Shown here piece by piece: positions 17,993 to 27,065 of a stretch of 64,000 nucleotides of DNA; position 1 is the stretch's first letter, and each line of letters opens with the position of its first letter. Both the position numbers and the translations under genes were made by a program. The notes beneath the pieces are model-generated. The model was not told the origin of the DNA. It saw nothing but the letters and a program-made list of their open reading frames with translations, and made no database searches. The stretch is from Bacteroidota bacterium. Lineage in GTDB: Bacteria; Bacteroidota; Bacteroidia; NS11-12g; UBA9320. The stretch lies in the NCBI GenBank assembly GCA_024679565.1, contig JAIBDD010000001.1, positions 87,672-151,671 of the forward strand. Reading direction: 5' to 3'.

Positions 17993-20900
17993 ATGATCCT
18001 AATTACCCGTAGTATTTTTATCCTATCTATACTCCTTTTGATGTGGCAAGACTCCACCGCTCAATACACGACCATAGGTCCAGTTACCTTTACAAGTAAC
18101 ACCTATGGCCCGATGGTTTGCAGAACGGATAGTGCCAATGCGTTTAGCCGGCATGCATACATTTACCCTTCAGCTACATTAGGTGATTTGGCTCATGGAG
18201 ATTCTATTCGAATGATAGAGTTCTTTAAAACCAATGATTTTGTATATGCAGGTACGCCTAATTTCAAAATGTATGTTGGCATGTCTGACTCTGCTGATTT
18301 TGGTATTGGCAATATTCAAAGTTGGTCTACAGAAACCAGTAGAAAGGGCGTTCAAAAGGTATTCGACGGATCTATACAGTCTATAGTTGACGCAACAGCG
18401 GGATACAAAGCGTTTGTTTTTGACACAATGTTTGTTTTTGATACAACACAAGGAAGTCACCTAAAGATTTTAGTGGAGTTTTACCAAAATACCGCTCAGC
18501 CAGTTGGCCTTATCCCACTCTGGGCGTATGAAAACAACTTCACTGTTACGGGATTCGTTTCAAATAATGAAACCAAATATATTTTTGGTGTCAATCAAGC
18601 ACCTGATTCGACCATATTCACACAAGTACGTAAACCCTCAATACGAATACATTTTCCAAGATACGACACCAATGCCGCAGTAAACAATGTGTACGCTTTA
18701 GGTGAGTTGGCGCTGTTAATGGCTCCTGTCGATACTATTAAATTCAATGTGCGCAACACAGGAAAGAAAGTGCTACACAACCACCCATTTGAAGTGGCGA
18801 TATCTGGTGCGAATAGTTTCAGAGACACGGTGTATGTGGATACACTGCTTACCAACAGTGACAAAATGTTATTCTCACATACATACAAGCCTAAAAACAA
18901 AGGGGTTGACACGGTAACTGTCCGGAGTTTAGGAGACCCTTATAGCTTGGACGACACTACTGTATTTATGAGAAAAATCTCACACAACGTTTTAAGCCAC
19001 AACAATCCATTTGTTACCAATGCAGCGTTTGGTATCGGGTTTAATGGTAGCTCAGGAGATTTTATTGCAAAGTACTATACCGATAGCAACTACATTAATC
19101 AAATAAAAATTGGTTTCTCATCTTCAGGCCTACCTTTTATGTTGGGTATATGGCAAGAAGATTCAAATGGTGGGCCTGGAAAGGAAATATACACGTCAGA
19201 CACATTGTTGAGTAATGGAGGACAATACATCCAACCCGTATTGCCTAAGGTGCAAGTCCGTGATGGGTATTTCGTAGGAATTCGTCAGCTAGGCACACAG
19301 AATATCGCATTTAATTACGAAGCGGAAACACCCGTAAGACCTGGTGTTTTTTATTTTGCTGCACCCGCCCGAGATACAAACTGGACCTCATTTTCACCCG
19401 GTTTTGACTTTAACTTTGATATTCAACCCAGAATCCAAATTTCCCACGACGTTGCGGTTATAGGTATAACTTATCCTGCTGATTTAGATACGTTTGAATT
19501 TAGTATCGGTGATAGCATCAAACCCAAAGCCATCGTGTACAATTACGGTGTGAAAGATCAAAACAACCCATTTGACGTTGTTTGCGAAATCCTCGACCAG
19601 TTCAATAATGTGGTATACAAAAGCATTAAGATCATTACCCTTGACGCTGAGGATAGTTTAGAAATTACGTTCGACAAACCATTTTCGTTAGGAAATTATG
19701 GTGATTTACGCATGCTGGTTTACACCAAATTGTCAGGAGATTTGGCTATAGAAAATGACAGTTTGGCTATCGATTTTAGCATCTATGTAAACTACGATAT
19801 TCAGGTGGAGAGTTTCTTTGAACCCATTGCTGGCGCACGTTATGAATTAAATAAAGACAAAGTAAGCCCTACCGTACGGATGGTCAATTTTGGCTCTAGA
19901 GATCAGTCTAACATACGCGTTACCTCTAGAATTCGCCAAGATACTAAAATCGCTAAGGAGCAAACTCAAACCATAAGCCTTGCTGGTGGAGGTAGTCAGA
20001 TACTTGCGTTCGATTCTGTTACCATACCTTTTGCAGGTGACGTCATATTCGAAGTGTTCTGTTGGAATGCAATTGATAGTTTCCCAGTGAATGATACCGC
20101 TCGCGTCACGGTTGAAGTTGTTAGAAGCAACGACTTAGGCATAGTTTCTGTCATCCGCCCGAGAGACAGTTCGGTTTACGAACGAAATCAAGTATTTAGG
20201 CCCTATCTAAATTACCGCAATTTTGGGTTAGGTGACCAAGACTCCACAGTTGTTACATGCGCCATAACTGATGAACCCGGGTCGGTGATTTATCGTGACA
20301 CGGTGATTAGATCGCTCCCTAAATTCAGTACAATTCAAGCACTGTTTAAAGATTTTAAAGCCCCAAACAAAGCGCAAACTTTAACATTTGATGCGAAGAC
20401 TTGGATCGCAGGTGATCAAGACACGACAAATGATCGGATTTCTACTCAGTTCTTTATTAAAACTAAAACAGACCTTGCATTAGTGGCAATAAAGGACCCT
20501 GTTAAGGATTCCTTGTACTTGCTGGGTGACACGATTAGTCCTAAAGTTACTGTTGTAAATATTGGCAACACCATTGTTCCTGCCACTGCTCAATTGTTTT
20601 ATCGCATAGTTAATTCTACAGGAGCTGAGGTGTACTTTGATTCAACTACTATAGGAAGCACTCTGGCCATAGATAACGGTACCGACGTGAACTTCCCTGA
20701 TTTTGTATTCTTTAACATCAAAGATGCGTATAACGCAGTGTGCTTTATTAAACTTCCAACAGACGGTGAGGCGGGCAATGATACATTGAGGACAAACTTT
20801 AATGCATCAGCGAAAAATTCAATTTCCTTGGGTGGTATTACGTTACCTACTCATAATCAAGTGTATCAACTCAATATAGACACAGTGTTTCCTTCATTTA

Positions 20901-21754
20901 GTATTGTTAACTCGGGATTAAATGATATTAGCAACCCTGTCTATTATACCGTAACATTTGACAATAATGGTTCAGAAGTGTATCGCGATTCTGACTCTAT
21001 AACGGTCTTATTATCTGAAACTTCTATCGAGATTCAACCAATGCCTTTTGTGCCTTTGGTTACTGGTAAAATCAAGATGACGGTGACGATTCAGAACGTA
21101 GATGATGAAATTGTTTCAGACAATGAATTAGAGCGCGATTTCTTTGTTTCACTTCAAAACGATGTAGCGTCAATCGCCTTTGTGTATCCAGAAATAGATT
21201 CTCTGGTTTTTGCCAATAGAACTTACGCGCCAAAAGGCCAGTTCCGTAACTTGGGAGACAGTGCACAACGGAGTGAGTTTAGTGTCTCCTATATTATTTC
21301 GTTGAATGGTACACAACTATATAACTCCAATAAAAACATCACGCTTGACTCTGGAAGTGCAATAACCGTTGGTTTTGACAGCACATTCACCCCCACAACA
21401 CCAGGAACGTATGATATGTTTTTGATTACTCGACTTGGTATAGATCAAGTGCTGACTAACGATACCTTGACAGGGTCGTTTGTTGTCGACTTTCATAGCT
21501 CAACGCCTATGATTCAATCCTATGGCATAAAACTCTATCCAAACCCTTCAAACAGCACCGTATTCATATCTTCCACAAACAGTACAATTAAGTCGGTCGA
21601 AGTATTTAGCGCAAATGGACGTATCATAGAAGTTCTAAAGATGAACCACAACAAATCAGTTGAAGTTGACGTCACTCATTTTGTACCTGGTTTTTATTGG
21701 TTCAGGATTGAAATAGGAGACAAATTTGTTTGGCAAAAAGTGATTACGAATTAG
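17993..21754 (+). CDS. Large repeat-bearing surface protein with T9SS type A sorting domain
   Basis: This 1253-aa protein has an N-terminal signal (MILITRSIFILSILLLMW to TAQY). Residues 25-220 and 330-480 are beta-rich and unassigned. Residues 485-1170 hold six tandem repeats of about 115 aa, each opening with a phrase like NDLGIVSVIRPRDSSVY followed by a V-x-N-x-G strand, as in CARDB-like adhesion modules. The end (IKLYPNPSNSTVF to FYWFRIEIGDKFVWQKVITN) is a type A T9SS sorting domain. It is probably a surface-anchored or secreted adhesin or scaffold; no catalytic motif is visible. Its stop overlaps the stop of the convergent subtilase gene. Confidence 0.85.
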   Translation: MILITRSIFILSILLLMWQDSTAQYTTIGPVTFTSNTYGPMVCRTDSANAFSRHAYIYPSATLGDLAHGDSIRMIEFFKTNDFVYAGTPNFKMYVGMSDSADFGIGNIQSWSTETSRKGVQKVFDGSIQSIVDATAGYKAFVFDTMFVFDTTQGSHLKILVEFYQNTAQPVGLIPLWAYENNFTVTGFVSNNETKYIFGVNQAPDSTIFTQVRKPSIRIHFPRYDTNAAVNNVYALGELALLMAPVDTIKFNVRNTGKKVLHNHPFEVAISGANSFRDTVYVDTLLTNSDKMLFSHTYKPKNKGVDTVTVRSLGDPYSLDDTTVFMRKISHNVLSHNNPFVTNAAFGIGFNGSSGDFIAKYYTDSNYINQIKIGFSSSGLPFMLGIWQEDSNGGPGKEIYTSDTLLSNGGQYIQPVLPKVQVRDGYFVGIRQLGTQNIAFNYEAETPVRPGVFYFAAPARDTNWTSFSPGFDFNFDIQPRIQISHDVAVIGITYPADLDTFEFSIGDSIKPKAIVYNYGVKDQNNPFDVVCEILDQFNNVVYKSIKIITLDAEDSLEITFDKPFSLGNYGDLRMLVYTKLSGDLAIENDSLAIDFSIYVNYDIQVESFFEPIAGARYELNKDKVSPTVRMVNFGSRDQSNIRVTSRIRQDTKIAKEQTQTISLAGGGSQILAFDSVTIPFAGDVIFEVFCWNAIDSFPVNDTARVTVEVVRSNDLGIVSVIRPRDSSVYERNQVFRPYLNYRNFGLGDQDSTVVTCAITDEPGSVIYRDTVIRSLPKFSTIQALFKDFKAPNKAQTLTFDAKTWIAGDQDTTNDRISTQFFIKTKTDLALVAIKDPVKDSLYLLGDTISPKVTVVNIGNTIVPATAQLFYRIVNSTGAEVYFDSTTIGSTLAIDNGTDVNFPDFVFFNIKDAYNAVCFIKLPTDGEAGNDTLRTNFNASAKNSISLGGITLPTHNQVYQLNIDTVFPSFSIVNSGLNDISNPVYYTVTFDNNGSEVYRDSDSITVLLSETSIEIQPMPFVPLVTGKIKMTVTIQNVDDEIVSDNELERDFFVSLQNDVASIAFVYPEIDSLVFANRTYAPKGQFRNLGDSAQRSEFSVSYIISLNGTQLYNSNKNITLDSGSAITVGFDSTFTPTTPGTYDMFLITRLGIDQVLTNDTLTGSFVVDFHSSTPMIQSYGIKLYPNPSNSTVFISSTNSTIKSVEVFSANGRIIEVLKMNHNKSVEVDVTHFVPGFYWFRIEIGDKFVWQKVITN
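19447..21505 (+). repeat. Six tandem ~115-codon CARDB-like repeats
   Basis: These are in-frame protein repeats beginning near residues 485, 600, 712, 826, 941 and 1056 of the cargo protein. Each starts with D-hydrophobic residues and a P (DVAVIGITYPADL, YDIQVESFFEPIAG, NDLGIVSVIRPRDS, TDLALVAIKDPVKD, NSISLGGITLPTHN, NDVASIAFVYPEID). The spacing is very regular, but the sequences have diverged, so the duplication is old. Confidence 0.8.
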
Positions 21755-23430
21755 TCATTCAATTCACCTTGTAACTCCTTTACTACCGTCTTTTCTCCAG
21801 CTTGATTTTCAGCGTAGAACGATAAGGTTACCTTTTTGCCGTTTGGAATGTTGTAAAGCAGTACCTGCATCCGACCAAAACCAATGGGGTCTAACGTACA
21901 CTCCGTTTTTGAACGTGTTTTAAAGTATTTGAAAAACAAGAATCGCTTTTGTTGCTTTACGGCACAAAACCCTTTCACATAATCAGGTGCGTAAATACTC
22001 ACCGATTCTTCATGCTCATATTTTGTTTTGTTAAAGTTTATGACTTGCCGTTTTGTGTAATCGAATGATGGGTGCTTACCGGTCATTTTTAGGGCCAAAT
22101 CAAAATCTGGAACGCCATACCCAATCACATTGTCTGGATTGTAAAACAAATGCCCTGAGCGTTTTATAATTTGTTTGATTTCGAGTGGAGTAAGTGTTTT
22201 GTTAGCTTCCCACAAACAGGTAGCCAAGCCAGCAATTATTGGAGAGGAATAAGACGTCCCATACCCTGTACCAATACCATACGTGGTAGCTACATATGTT
22301 TGTTTGCCCAGTGCAGCCACATCCGGTTTAATCCGAAAATCTGAAGTTGGCCCTGGTGAGCTAAACGCCGGTGCTTCCAAATTATGGTCTACGGCTCCAA
22401 CAACAAGTATGTCTTCTACATCGGCAGGAAAATCTAGTTTTCCCCAACTCTTATTTCCATCGTTCCCGGCAGAATTAACTACGAGCATTCCACGAGAAGC
22501 CGCAATAGCCGCACCACGGCTGATATAGGTCGTTTTACCATCTAAATCAGCATGAGAATGGTTTAAACGGGTTTCGTCGAAATGGTTATAACCCAATGAA
22601 GAGTTGATCACATCAACCCCCATAGAGTCAGCAATTTCAGCTGCGCGAACCCAATTCAATTCTTCCAACCATATTTCATACTTGTTGGACTCTGTCCTAA
22701 TCAAAACATAATCTGCCGCTGGAGCTGCCCCAATCATGGTTGAAGATTTGTTGGCTGCAATGCAACCAAAAACATGCAATCCATGGTCGTCATCATCATA
22801 GACGTTTTTTTCCAAATCAACGACATCTTCTGTATATACAACTTGTTGATTATTAAATATTTGTGAGAATAAACTTAGTTTATTCACTTTGCGAAATCCC
22901 GCGTCAAACACGGCTATCATCATGTTGTCTCCAAGAAAACCAACTTTATGCAAATCGGTACCGTTTAGCATGTCTAACTGTCGAAAGCCGTCACCATATT
23001 GATGTTTAAACGAATCATCTGGCGCCAATTCCTCCTGCCTTCCAGACCTATTTGTTTTTTCTATGCTTTTGCCCAAGTAGACTACATCATCCACGAAAAA
23101 TTTAATTTTCAAACGCCAAGCGGTGTCCATTGAGGCAGTTGAAATAACCGCTCCGTTAAGCCATTTAGAAACATACCTCACTTGAATTGAAGGCTTACGG
23201 ATGTTGTTTATATAAGCCGCTGTGACGGGCAAGTCTAAAGAATCGATGGGTATATGAAGACGAGTTCTACGTTCTAATGCTCTATCAGACATAAAAAAGT
23301 CTGGCTTTGTGATATCAACGTAGTTTAGGCCTTTATCGTGAAACTGAACAAAGAAATGGTATGTCGTTTTAGAAGCTGCATAACTCATAGTCGACATAAC
23401 AACCAAGAGCAATCCTGTATATTTTCTCAC
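21751..23430 (-). CDS. S8 subtilisin-like serine peptidase
   Basis: This is a 559-aa exported subtilase with signal peptide MRKYTGLLLVVMSTMSYAAS. The catalytic triad is Asp176 (IAVFDAGF), His216 (DDDHGLHVFG) and Ser393 (YGTSYSSPIIAG), with the oxyanion Asn in VVNSAGNDGN. A propeptide-like region fills residues 25-160. The C-terminal 110 residues after TGKHPSFD are beta-rich and do not look like a T9SS sorting domain. It is the last gene of a minus-strand operon behind three related lipoproteins (gap 4 nt), so it may act on or with them; this is inference. Confidence 0.93.
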   Translation of the reverse strand: MRKYTGLLLVVMSTMSYAASKTTYHFFVQFHDKGLNYVDITKPDFFMSDRALERRTRLHIPIDSLDLPVTAAYINNIRKPSIQVRYVSKWLNGAVISTASMDTAWRLKIKFFVDDVVYLGKSIEKTNRSGRQEELAPDDSFKHQYGDGFRQLDMLNGTDLHKVGFLGDNMMIAVFDAGFRKVNKLSLFSQIFNNQQVVYTEDVVDLEKNVYDDDDHGLHVFGCIAANKSSTMIGAAPAADYVLIRTESNKYEIWLEELNWVRAAEIADSMGVDVINSSLGYNHFDETRLNHSHADLDGKTTYISRGAAIAASRGMLVVNSAGNDGNKSWGKLDFPADVEDILVVGAVDHNLEAPAFSSPGPTSDFRIKPDVAALGKQTYVATTYGIGTGYGTSYSSPIIAGLATCLWEANKTLTPLEIKQIIKRSGHLFYNPDNVIGYGVPDFDLALKMTGKHPSFDYTKRQVINFNKTKYEHEESVSIYAPDYVKGFCAVKQQKRFLFFKYFKTRSKTECTLDPIGFGRMQVLLYNIPNGKKVTLSFYAENQAGEKTVVKELQGELND

Positions 23431-23434
23431 CTAA

Positions 23435-24085
23435 TTATTTTTTAGTAAATGAATTTAGTTTCCAGCGTAATTCATACCCTTTGCGCTTATTCTGTTGTTT
23501 TTCTAATGAAATGGTCTGCTTTTCGATCAGTCCAACATCCTCTGCAAAAAGTTCCCATCTTATATCTTCATCGATTATTGTAGTATCAAAGGCTTGTTGT
23601 ACAAACACATTGTTTGAAAATGACTCGGCAAGAGTTGCTCTGCTTTTGTGGGTATTGATGTACCGAAATCGATCTTCTGATGCACTATTCAATTGATTGC
23701 CATCCCAAAACACTCTTGCTTTTACTGGAAATAAAAGGTGAACGATAGGCTTGTTATCAATAGACCTGACCGCACGAATATCATTCTTATACATCAGCAT
23801 GGTCTTAAAGTATTGCCAATCTGTTGTATCACTTCGAAACGAAACATCTGCATAATACCTATCTGTTTCGCTGGTAATGTCTGCTATTTCTACAATTACC
23901 TCTTTTCTCCAGTACGAATACGTGTCAGACTGTTGTGTAAAGTCATCAAAGTGAATTGAATCAACGTTGTATATCCATTCATTTTCAAGTGCAAGTGGGA
24001 AATAATCAAAGCCAATACTTGTTGGTTCTTCAATTTCTCTACAACCTACAATACTGAGAATAATAATCAACGCGCTAATACGCAT
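23435..24085 (-). CDS. Lipoprotein, member 3 of a tandem paralogous trio
   Basis: This 216-aa lipoprotein has a lipobox ending at Cys15 (ILSIVGCRE). After the anchor comes the shared trio motif: F-D-Y-FPL-x-LENEWIYNVDSIHFDDF. The rest is beta-rich with EVIVEIADI, VHLLFPVKARVFWDGNQLN and a closing WELFAEDVGLIEKQ that recurs in the other members. I do not recognise a named function. It overlaps the upstream member by 11 nt (ATG within its end) and lies 4 nt before the subtilase gene. Confidence 0.8.
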   Translation of the reverse strand: MRISALIIILSIVGCREIEEPTSIGFDYFPLALENEWIYNVDSIHFDDFTQQSDTYSYWRKEVIVEIADITSETDRYYADVSFRSDTTDWQYFKTMLMYKNDIRAVRSIDNKPIVHLLFPVKARVFWDGNQLNSASEDRFRYINTHKSRATLAESFSNNVFVQQAFDTTIIDEDIRWELFAEDVGLIEKQTISLEKQQNKRKGYELRWKLNSFTKK

Positions 24086-24734
24086 AGTTTAGCAGAGATT
24101 TGGTTATTGTGGTTTTGGTGTTGCGTAAACGATCATAACGTAACTCATAAATCAACCCTACTCCCTTGCCGTAATACGAACGATGCGATTGAGAGATATC
24201 ATTGTGGTGATATTCGTAATGAACCACATCCATAATATCATAATAGGTTTTGTCATTATGCGTGAATTGGTCTAATTGATCATCAATTATCGACTGCGCA
24301 TTCAAACAAGTATTGTTTAAATTATACCACTTGGCCCCGGCCTCAAGCGGATTGGTTAATGCAATAATGTTGTAATCACTACCCATATGCACTACCCGGT
24401 CGTTATACAGCTGTAAGGTGTATACATCAACTTTCTTATAGTCAATTGTGGTGTCGGATGTGCGATAAACGTCTATCTTATATGTTGCGCTACGTTGCGT
24501 AATCTCAACATGGCTCACTACCTCCTTCTGAAAGTACATCTGATGCTGCATCGGGTCAATTAAATCCATCTGTACAGAATCTATTACATATATCCACGTG
24601 GTGCCTTCTTGTAACTTCAAATAGTCATCACCAAAGCTTGAATACCTAGGAATAGCTACATCTTTTTCGCAAGACATAAAGGTAATGGTGACAACCAGTC
24701 CCAACAACACGCTTATGAATACTTTATTTTTCAA
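24075..24734 (-). CDS. Lipoprotein, member 2 of the trio
   Basis: This is a 219-aa lipoprotein, signal MKNKVFISVLLGLVVTITF with lipobox MSC at Cys22. The trio motif appears as FGDDYLKLQEGTTWIYVIDSVQMD, and the C-terminal region has the counterpart SYYGKGVGLIYELRYDRL. The start is TTG at 24734, giving an 11-nt overlap with member 1. An ATG gives the same 11-nt overlap at the next junction, which supports the TTG choice. No enzymatic motif is seen. Confidence 0.78.
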   Translation of the reverse strand: MKNKVFISVLLGLVVTITFMSCEKDVAIPRYSSFGDDYLKLQEGTTWIYVIDSVQMDLIDPMQHQMYFQKEVVSHVEITQRSATYKIDVYRTSDTTIDYKKVDVYTLQLYNDRVVHMGSDYNIIALTNPLEAGAKWYNLNNTCLNAQSIIDDQLDQFTHNDKTYYDIMDVVHYEYHHNDISQSHRSYYGKGVGLIYELRYDRLRNTKTTITKSLLNYAY

Positions 24735-25425
24735 ATGATTTCAATGTATAGGTGTAATCATATCCCTCAGGAATTTCTGTGGTATCTCCTATGGCTTTTT
24801 TTGTCCAAAATATCTGTCTTGCATAAATCAACCCATTATCCTCGGCGTACTTTTCTATACCATAGTTACGCAGTGTTTTAAACGCTTCATCGCGTTGCAC
24901 AACGTGCAATGTATTCACATACATCGTGGTATCAATTATTTCAGTCGACATTTCTTCTAAAATTTCATACTCCTCTTTGTTTTTCGTGTTGTAGGCATTG
25001 GCATCCCAATACTTATATAAACTCGGAGGGAATACCAAGTTGATAACACGGACATTAGAATCTAAAACCTCCGCTCTGAACGCTGTAATTCTTTTTACCA
25101 TGTTTCTATCAAACACAAACGCACCATTTAAGGAATCTGTCCGAGACACCTCTACAATACTACTTCTCACCCCTTGATTATCTATGATTGTATCAACTAT
25201 TTCCTGTTTTACCAAAAATCTAAAGGTATCTATCGTTTTTGCAAACGCATCATAATCGATAGAATCCACTTGGTAAATCCATGTATTGCCAATATTCAAA
25301 GGGAAATATCCATACCCAAAATCATTTGGTCGGGGTTCAATAGCGTTCTTCCTGCAGCCCATTTCCACCATCAAAACAGTGATCATAGAAACCATGATAG
25401 ATATGTATGCAATTCGTTTAATCAT
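24724..25425 (-). CDS. Lipoprotein, member 1 of the trio
   Basis: This is a 233-aa lipoprotein with signal MIKRIAYISIMVSMITVLMVEM and lipid-attachment Cys24 (EMGCRKN). The trio motif is clearest here: FGYGYFPLNIGNTWIYQVDSIDYDAF. A closing KYAEDNGLIYARQIFW parallels the other two. It is first in the operon (25425 to 21751), whose promoter would lie in the 115-nt divergent gap with folD. Function is unknown. Confidence 0.8.
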   Translation of the reverse strand: MIKRIAYISIMVSMITVLMVEMGCRKNAIEPRPNDFGYGYFPLNIGNTWIYQVDSIDYDAFAKTIDTFRFLVKQEIVDTIIDNQGVRSSIVEVSRTDSLNGAFVFDRNMVKRITAFRAEVLDSNVRVINLVFPPSLYKYWDANAYNTKNKEEYEILEEMSTEIIDTTMYVNTLHVVQRDEAFKTLRNYGIEKYAEDNGLIYARQIFWTKKAIGDTTEIPEGYDYTYTLKSFEK

Positions 25426-25509
25426 ATATACAACGCGATTGTAATTAGTGTACGTACAAAGTAGGTCAATAATTCGCTGTAATAGTAAACGTAGTTATTC
25501 CTATATGCC

Positions 25510-25517
25510 TACTTTTG
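25510..25517 (+). promoter_or_regulatory. -7 element for folD
   Basis: TACTTTTG is a perfect TAnnTTTG. A start near 25522 would give folD a leader of about 19 nt to ATG 25541. This also argues against any start upstream of the element. Confidence 0.5.
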
Positions 25518-25540
25518 CCGACAAAATTAGATTGACAACT

Positions 25541-26416
25541 ATGTTACTAAAAGGAAAAGAGGTCGCAGATCAGATAAAAATAGAGATAGCCGAAGAGGTT
25601 AAAACCATTGTAGATAAAGGTGTTAGGCCTCCTCATTTGGTTGCCATTTTGGTTGGCGAAGATGGTGCGAGTAAAACGTATGTCAAAAACAAAGAATTGG
25701 CTTGTGAAAAGGTTGGATTTAGTTCAACGCTCGTACGATTACCTGAGTCAACGTCTGAAGAGGAAGTACTTGCTAAAATCGAAGAGATTAACAATGACGA
25801 TGGAATAGACGGACTGATTGTTCAACTACCTTTACCCAAACATATTTCCGAACATAAAGTAACTCAAGCGATAGATCCAGCGAAAGACGTTGATGGTTTC
25901 CATGATGTAAGTGTAGGACGACTTACAAAAGGACAAGATACATTTATCAGCGCTACGCCTTATGGCATTATTCAATTATTGGAAAGATACAAAATTGAAA
26001 CCAGCGGTAAACACTGCGTTGTTATTGGAAGAAGTAATATTGTTGGTCGCCCAATGAGTATCCTGATGTCTAGAAGTGGCAACCCTGGAAACTGCACAGT
26101 TACCTTATGTCACAGTAGAACGGTGGATTTAGAATCTTACACCAAATCTGCTGACATCTTGATTGTTGCTTTAGGAATTCCTGAGTTTGTTACTGGCGAT
26201 ATGGTTAAACCGGGAGCAACCGTGATTGACGTTGGCATTACGCGCGTAGACGCCGACACACCAAGAGGTTATGTCTTAAAGGGAGATGTAGAGTTTGAAT
26301 CTTCAGAAAAAGTTGCGGGATATATTACACCTGTACCTGGAGGCGTTGGGCCAATGACCATTATTGGATTGATGCAAAACACGCTAAAGTCACACAACCT
26401 CAAATTTAGTAATTAA
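25541..26416 (+). CDS. folD: Bifunctional methylenetetrahydrofolate dehydrogenase/cyclohydrolase
   Basis: FolD interconverts 5,10-methylene-THF and 10-formyl-THF in the cytoplasm, feeding purine and formyl-Met synthesis. Visible motifs are the catalytic Lys in [15 protein letters not shown], the substrate loop [18 protein letters not shown], the NADP site [13 protein letters not shown] and the closing [12 protein letters not shown] chose ATG 25541 ([13 protein letters not shown]) because it gives the usual ~290 aa and follows a promoter element. An upstream in-frame start would add 31 unrelated residues. queE starts 1 nt after its stop. Confidence 0.97.
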   Translation: MLLKGKEVADQIKIEIAEEVKTIVDKGVRPPHLVAILVGEDGASKTYVKNKELACEKVGFSSTLVRLPESTSEEEVLAKIEEINNDDGIDGLIVQLPLPKHISEHKVTQAIDPAKDVDGFHDVSVGRLTKGQDTFISATPYGIIQLLERYKIETSGKHCVVIGRSNIVGRPMSILMSRSGNPGNCTVTLCHSRTVDLESYTKSADILIVALGIPEFVTGDMVKPGATVIDVGITRVDADTPRGYVLKGDVEFESSEKVAGYITPVPGGVGPMTIIGLMQNTLKSHNLKFSN

Positions 26417-26417
26417 C

Positions 26418-27014
26418 ATGAAGCTGCCTGTAATGGAGCGGTTCTACACCATTCAAGGTGAGGGCAAATACACCGGACATGCAGCGTATTTTATTCGTTT
26501 AGCAGGGTGTGATGTTGGATGTGTTTGGTGCGACGTAAAAGAGAGTTGGGATGCAGAGGGTTATCCACTTGCAACGCCAGAAGAATTGGCAGAAGAGGCG
26601 GCAAATTATCCTTGCAACATTGTCGTTATCACAGGCGGAGAACCTGCGATGCATGACTTAACTGAATTGACATCAGCAATCCAAAAAACAGGAAAACGTG
26701 TCCATATCGAAACTTCAGGTGCTCACCCACTTAAAGGTTCTTTTGATTGGGTAACTTTTAGTCCAAAAAAATTCAAAGCCCCTGTCGGGTCATATGCTAA
26801 AATATCAAACGAATTAAAAGTCGTGGTATTCAATAAATCAGATTTTGAGTGGGCTAAATCATTTCAAAAAGAAGTTGGCAACGATTGTTTGTTATATCTA
26901 CAACCCGAATGGAGTAAAAATGAACAAATGCACCCGTTGATTGTAGATTTTATATTAGAAAACCCTGAATGGCAAGTTTGTCTTCAGACACATAAATATC
27001 TAGGCGTAGATTAA
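26418..27014 (+). CDS. queE: 7-carboxy-7-deazaguanine synthase
   Basis: QueE is a radical SAM enzyme that contracts 6-carboxytetrahydropterin to 7-carboxy-7-deazaguanine on the way to queuosine. The iron-sulfur cluster cysteines form Cx3Cx2C in AGCDVGCVWCDVKESWD. MERFYTIQGEGKYTGHAAYFIRL precedes it and VVITGGEPAMHD carries the SAM-binding GGE motif. At 198 aa it is close to other short QueE proteins. It is transcribed with folD (1-nt gap). Confidence 0.94.
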   Translation: MKLPVMERFYTIQGEGKYTGHAAYFIRLAGCDVGCVWCDVKESWDAEGYPLATPEELAEEAANYPCNIVVITGGEPAMHDLTELTSAIQKTGKRVHIETSGAHPLKGSFDWVTFSPKKFKAPVGSYAKISNELKVVVFNKSDFEWAKSFQKEVGNDCLLYLQPEWSKNEQMHPLIVDFILENPEWQVCLQTHKYLGVD

Positions 27015-27065
27015 TTAAAAACGTAAAAAACCAATCCACAATAAGGTGGATACAAAAGAGAATAA

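Noticed and set aside
25448..25540. N-terminal extension of FolD
   Set aside because: The added residues are not family-like, and the -7 element at 25510-25517 lies within them.
27035..27053. Small hairpin (TCCAC/GTGGA) between queE and the desaturase
   Set aside because: The stem is only about 5-6 bp with no T tract, too weak for a terminator or riboswitch call.
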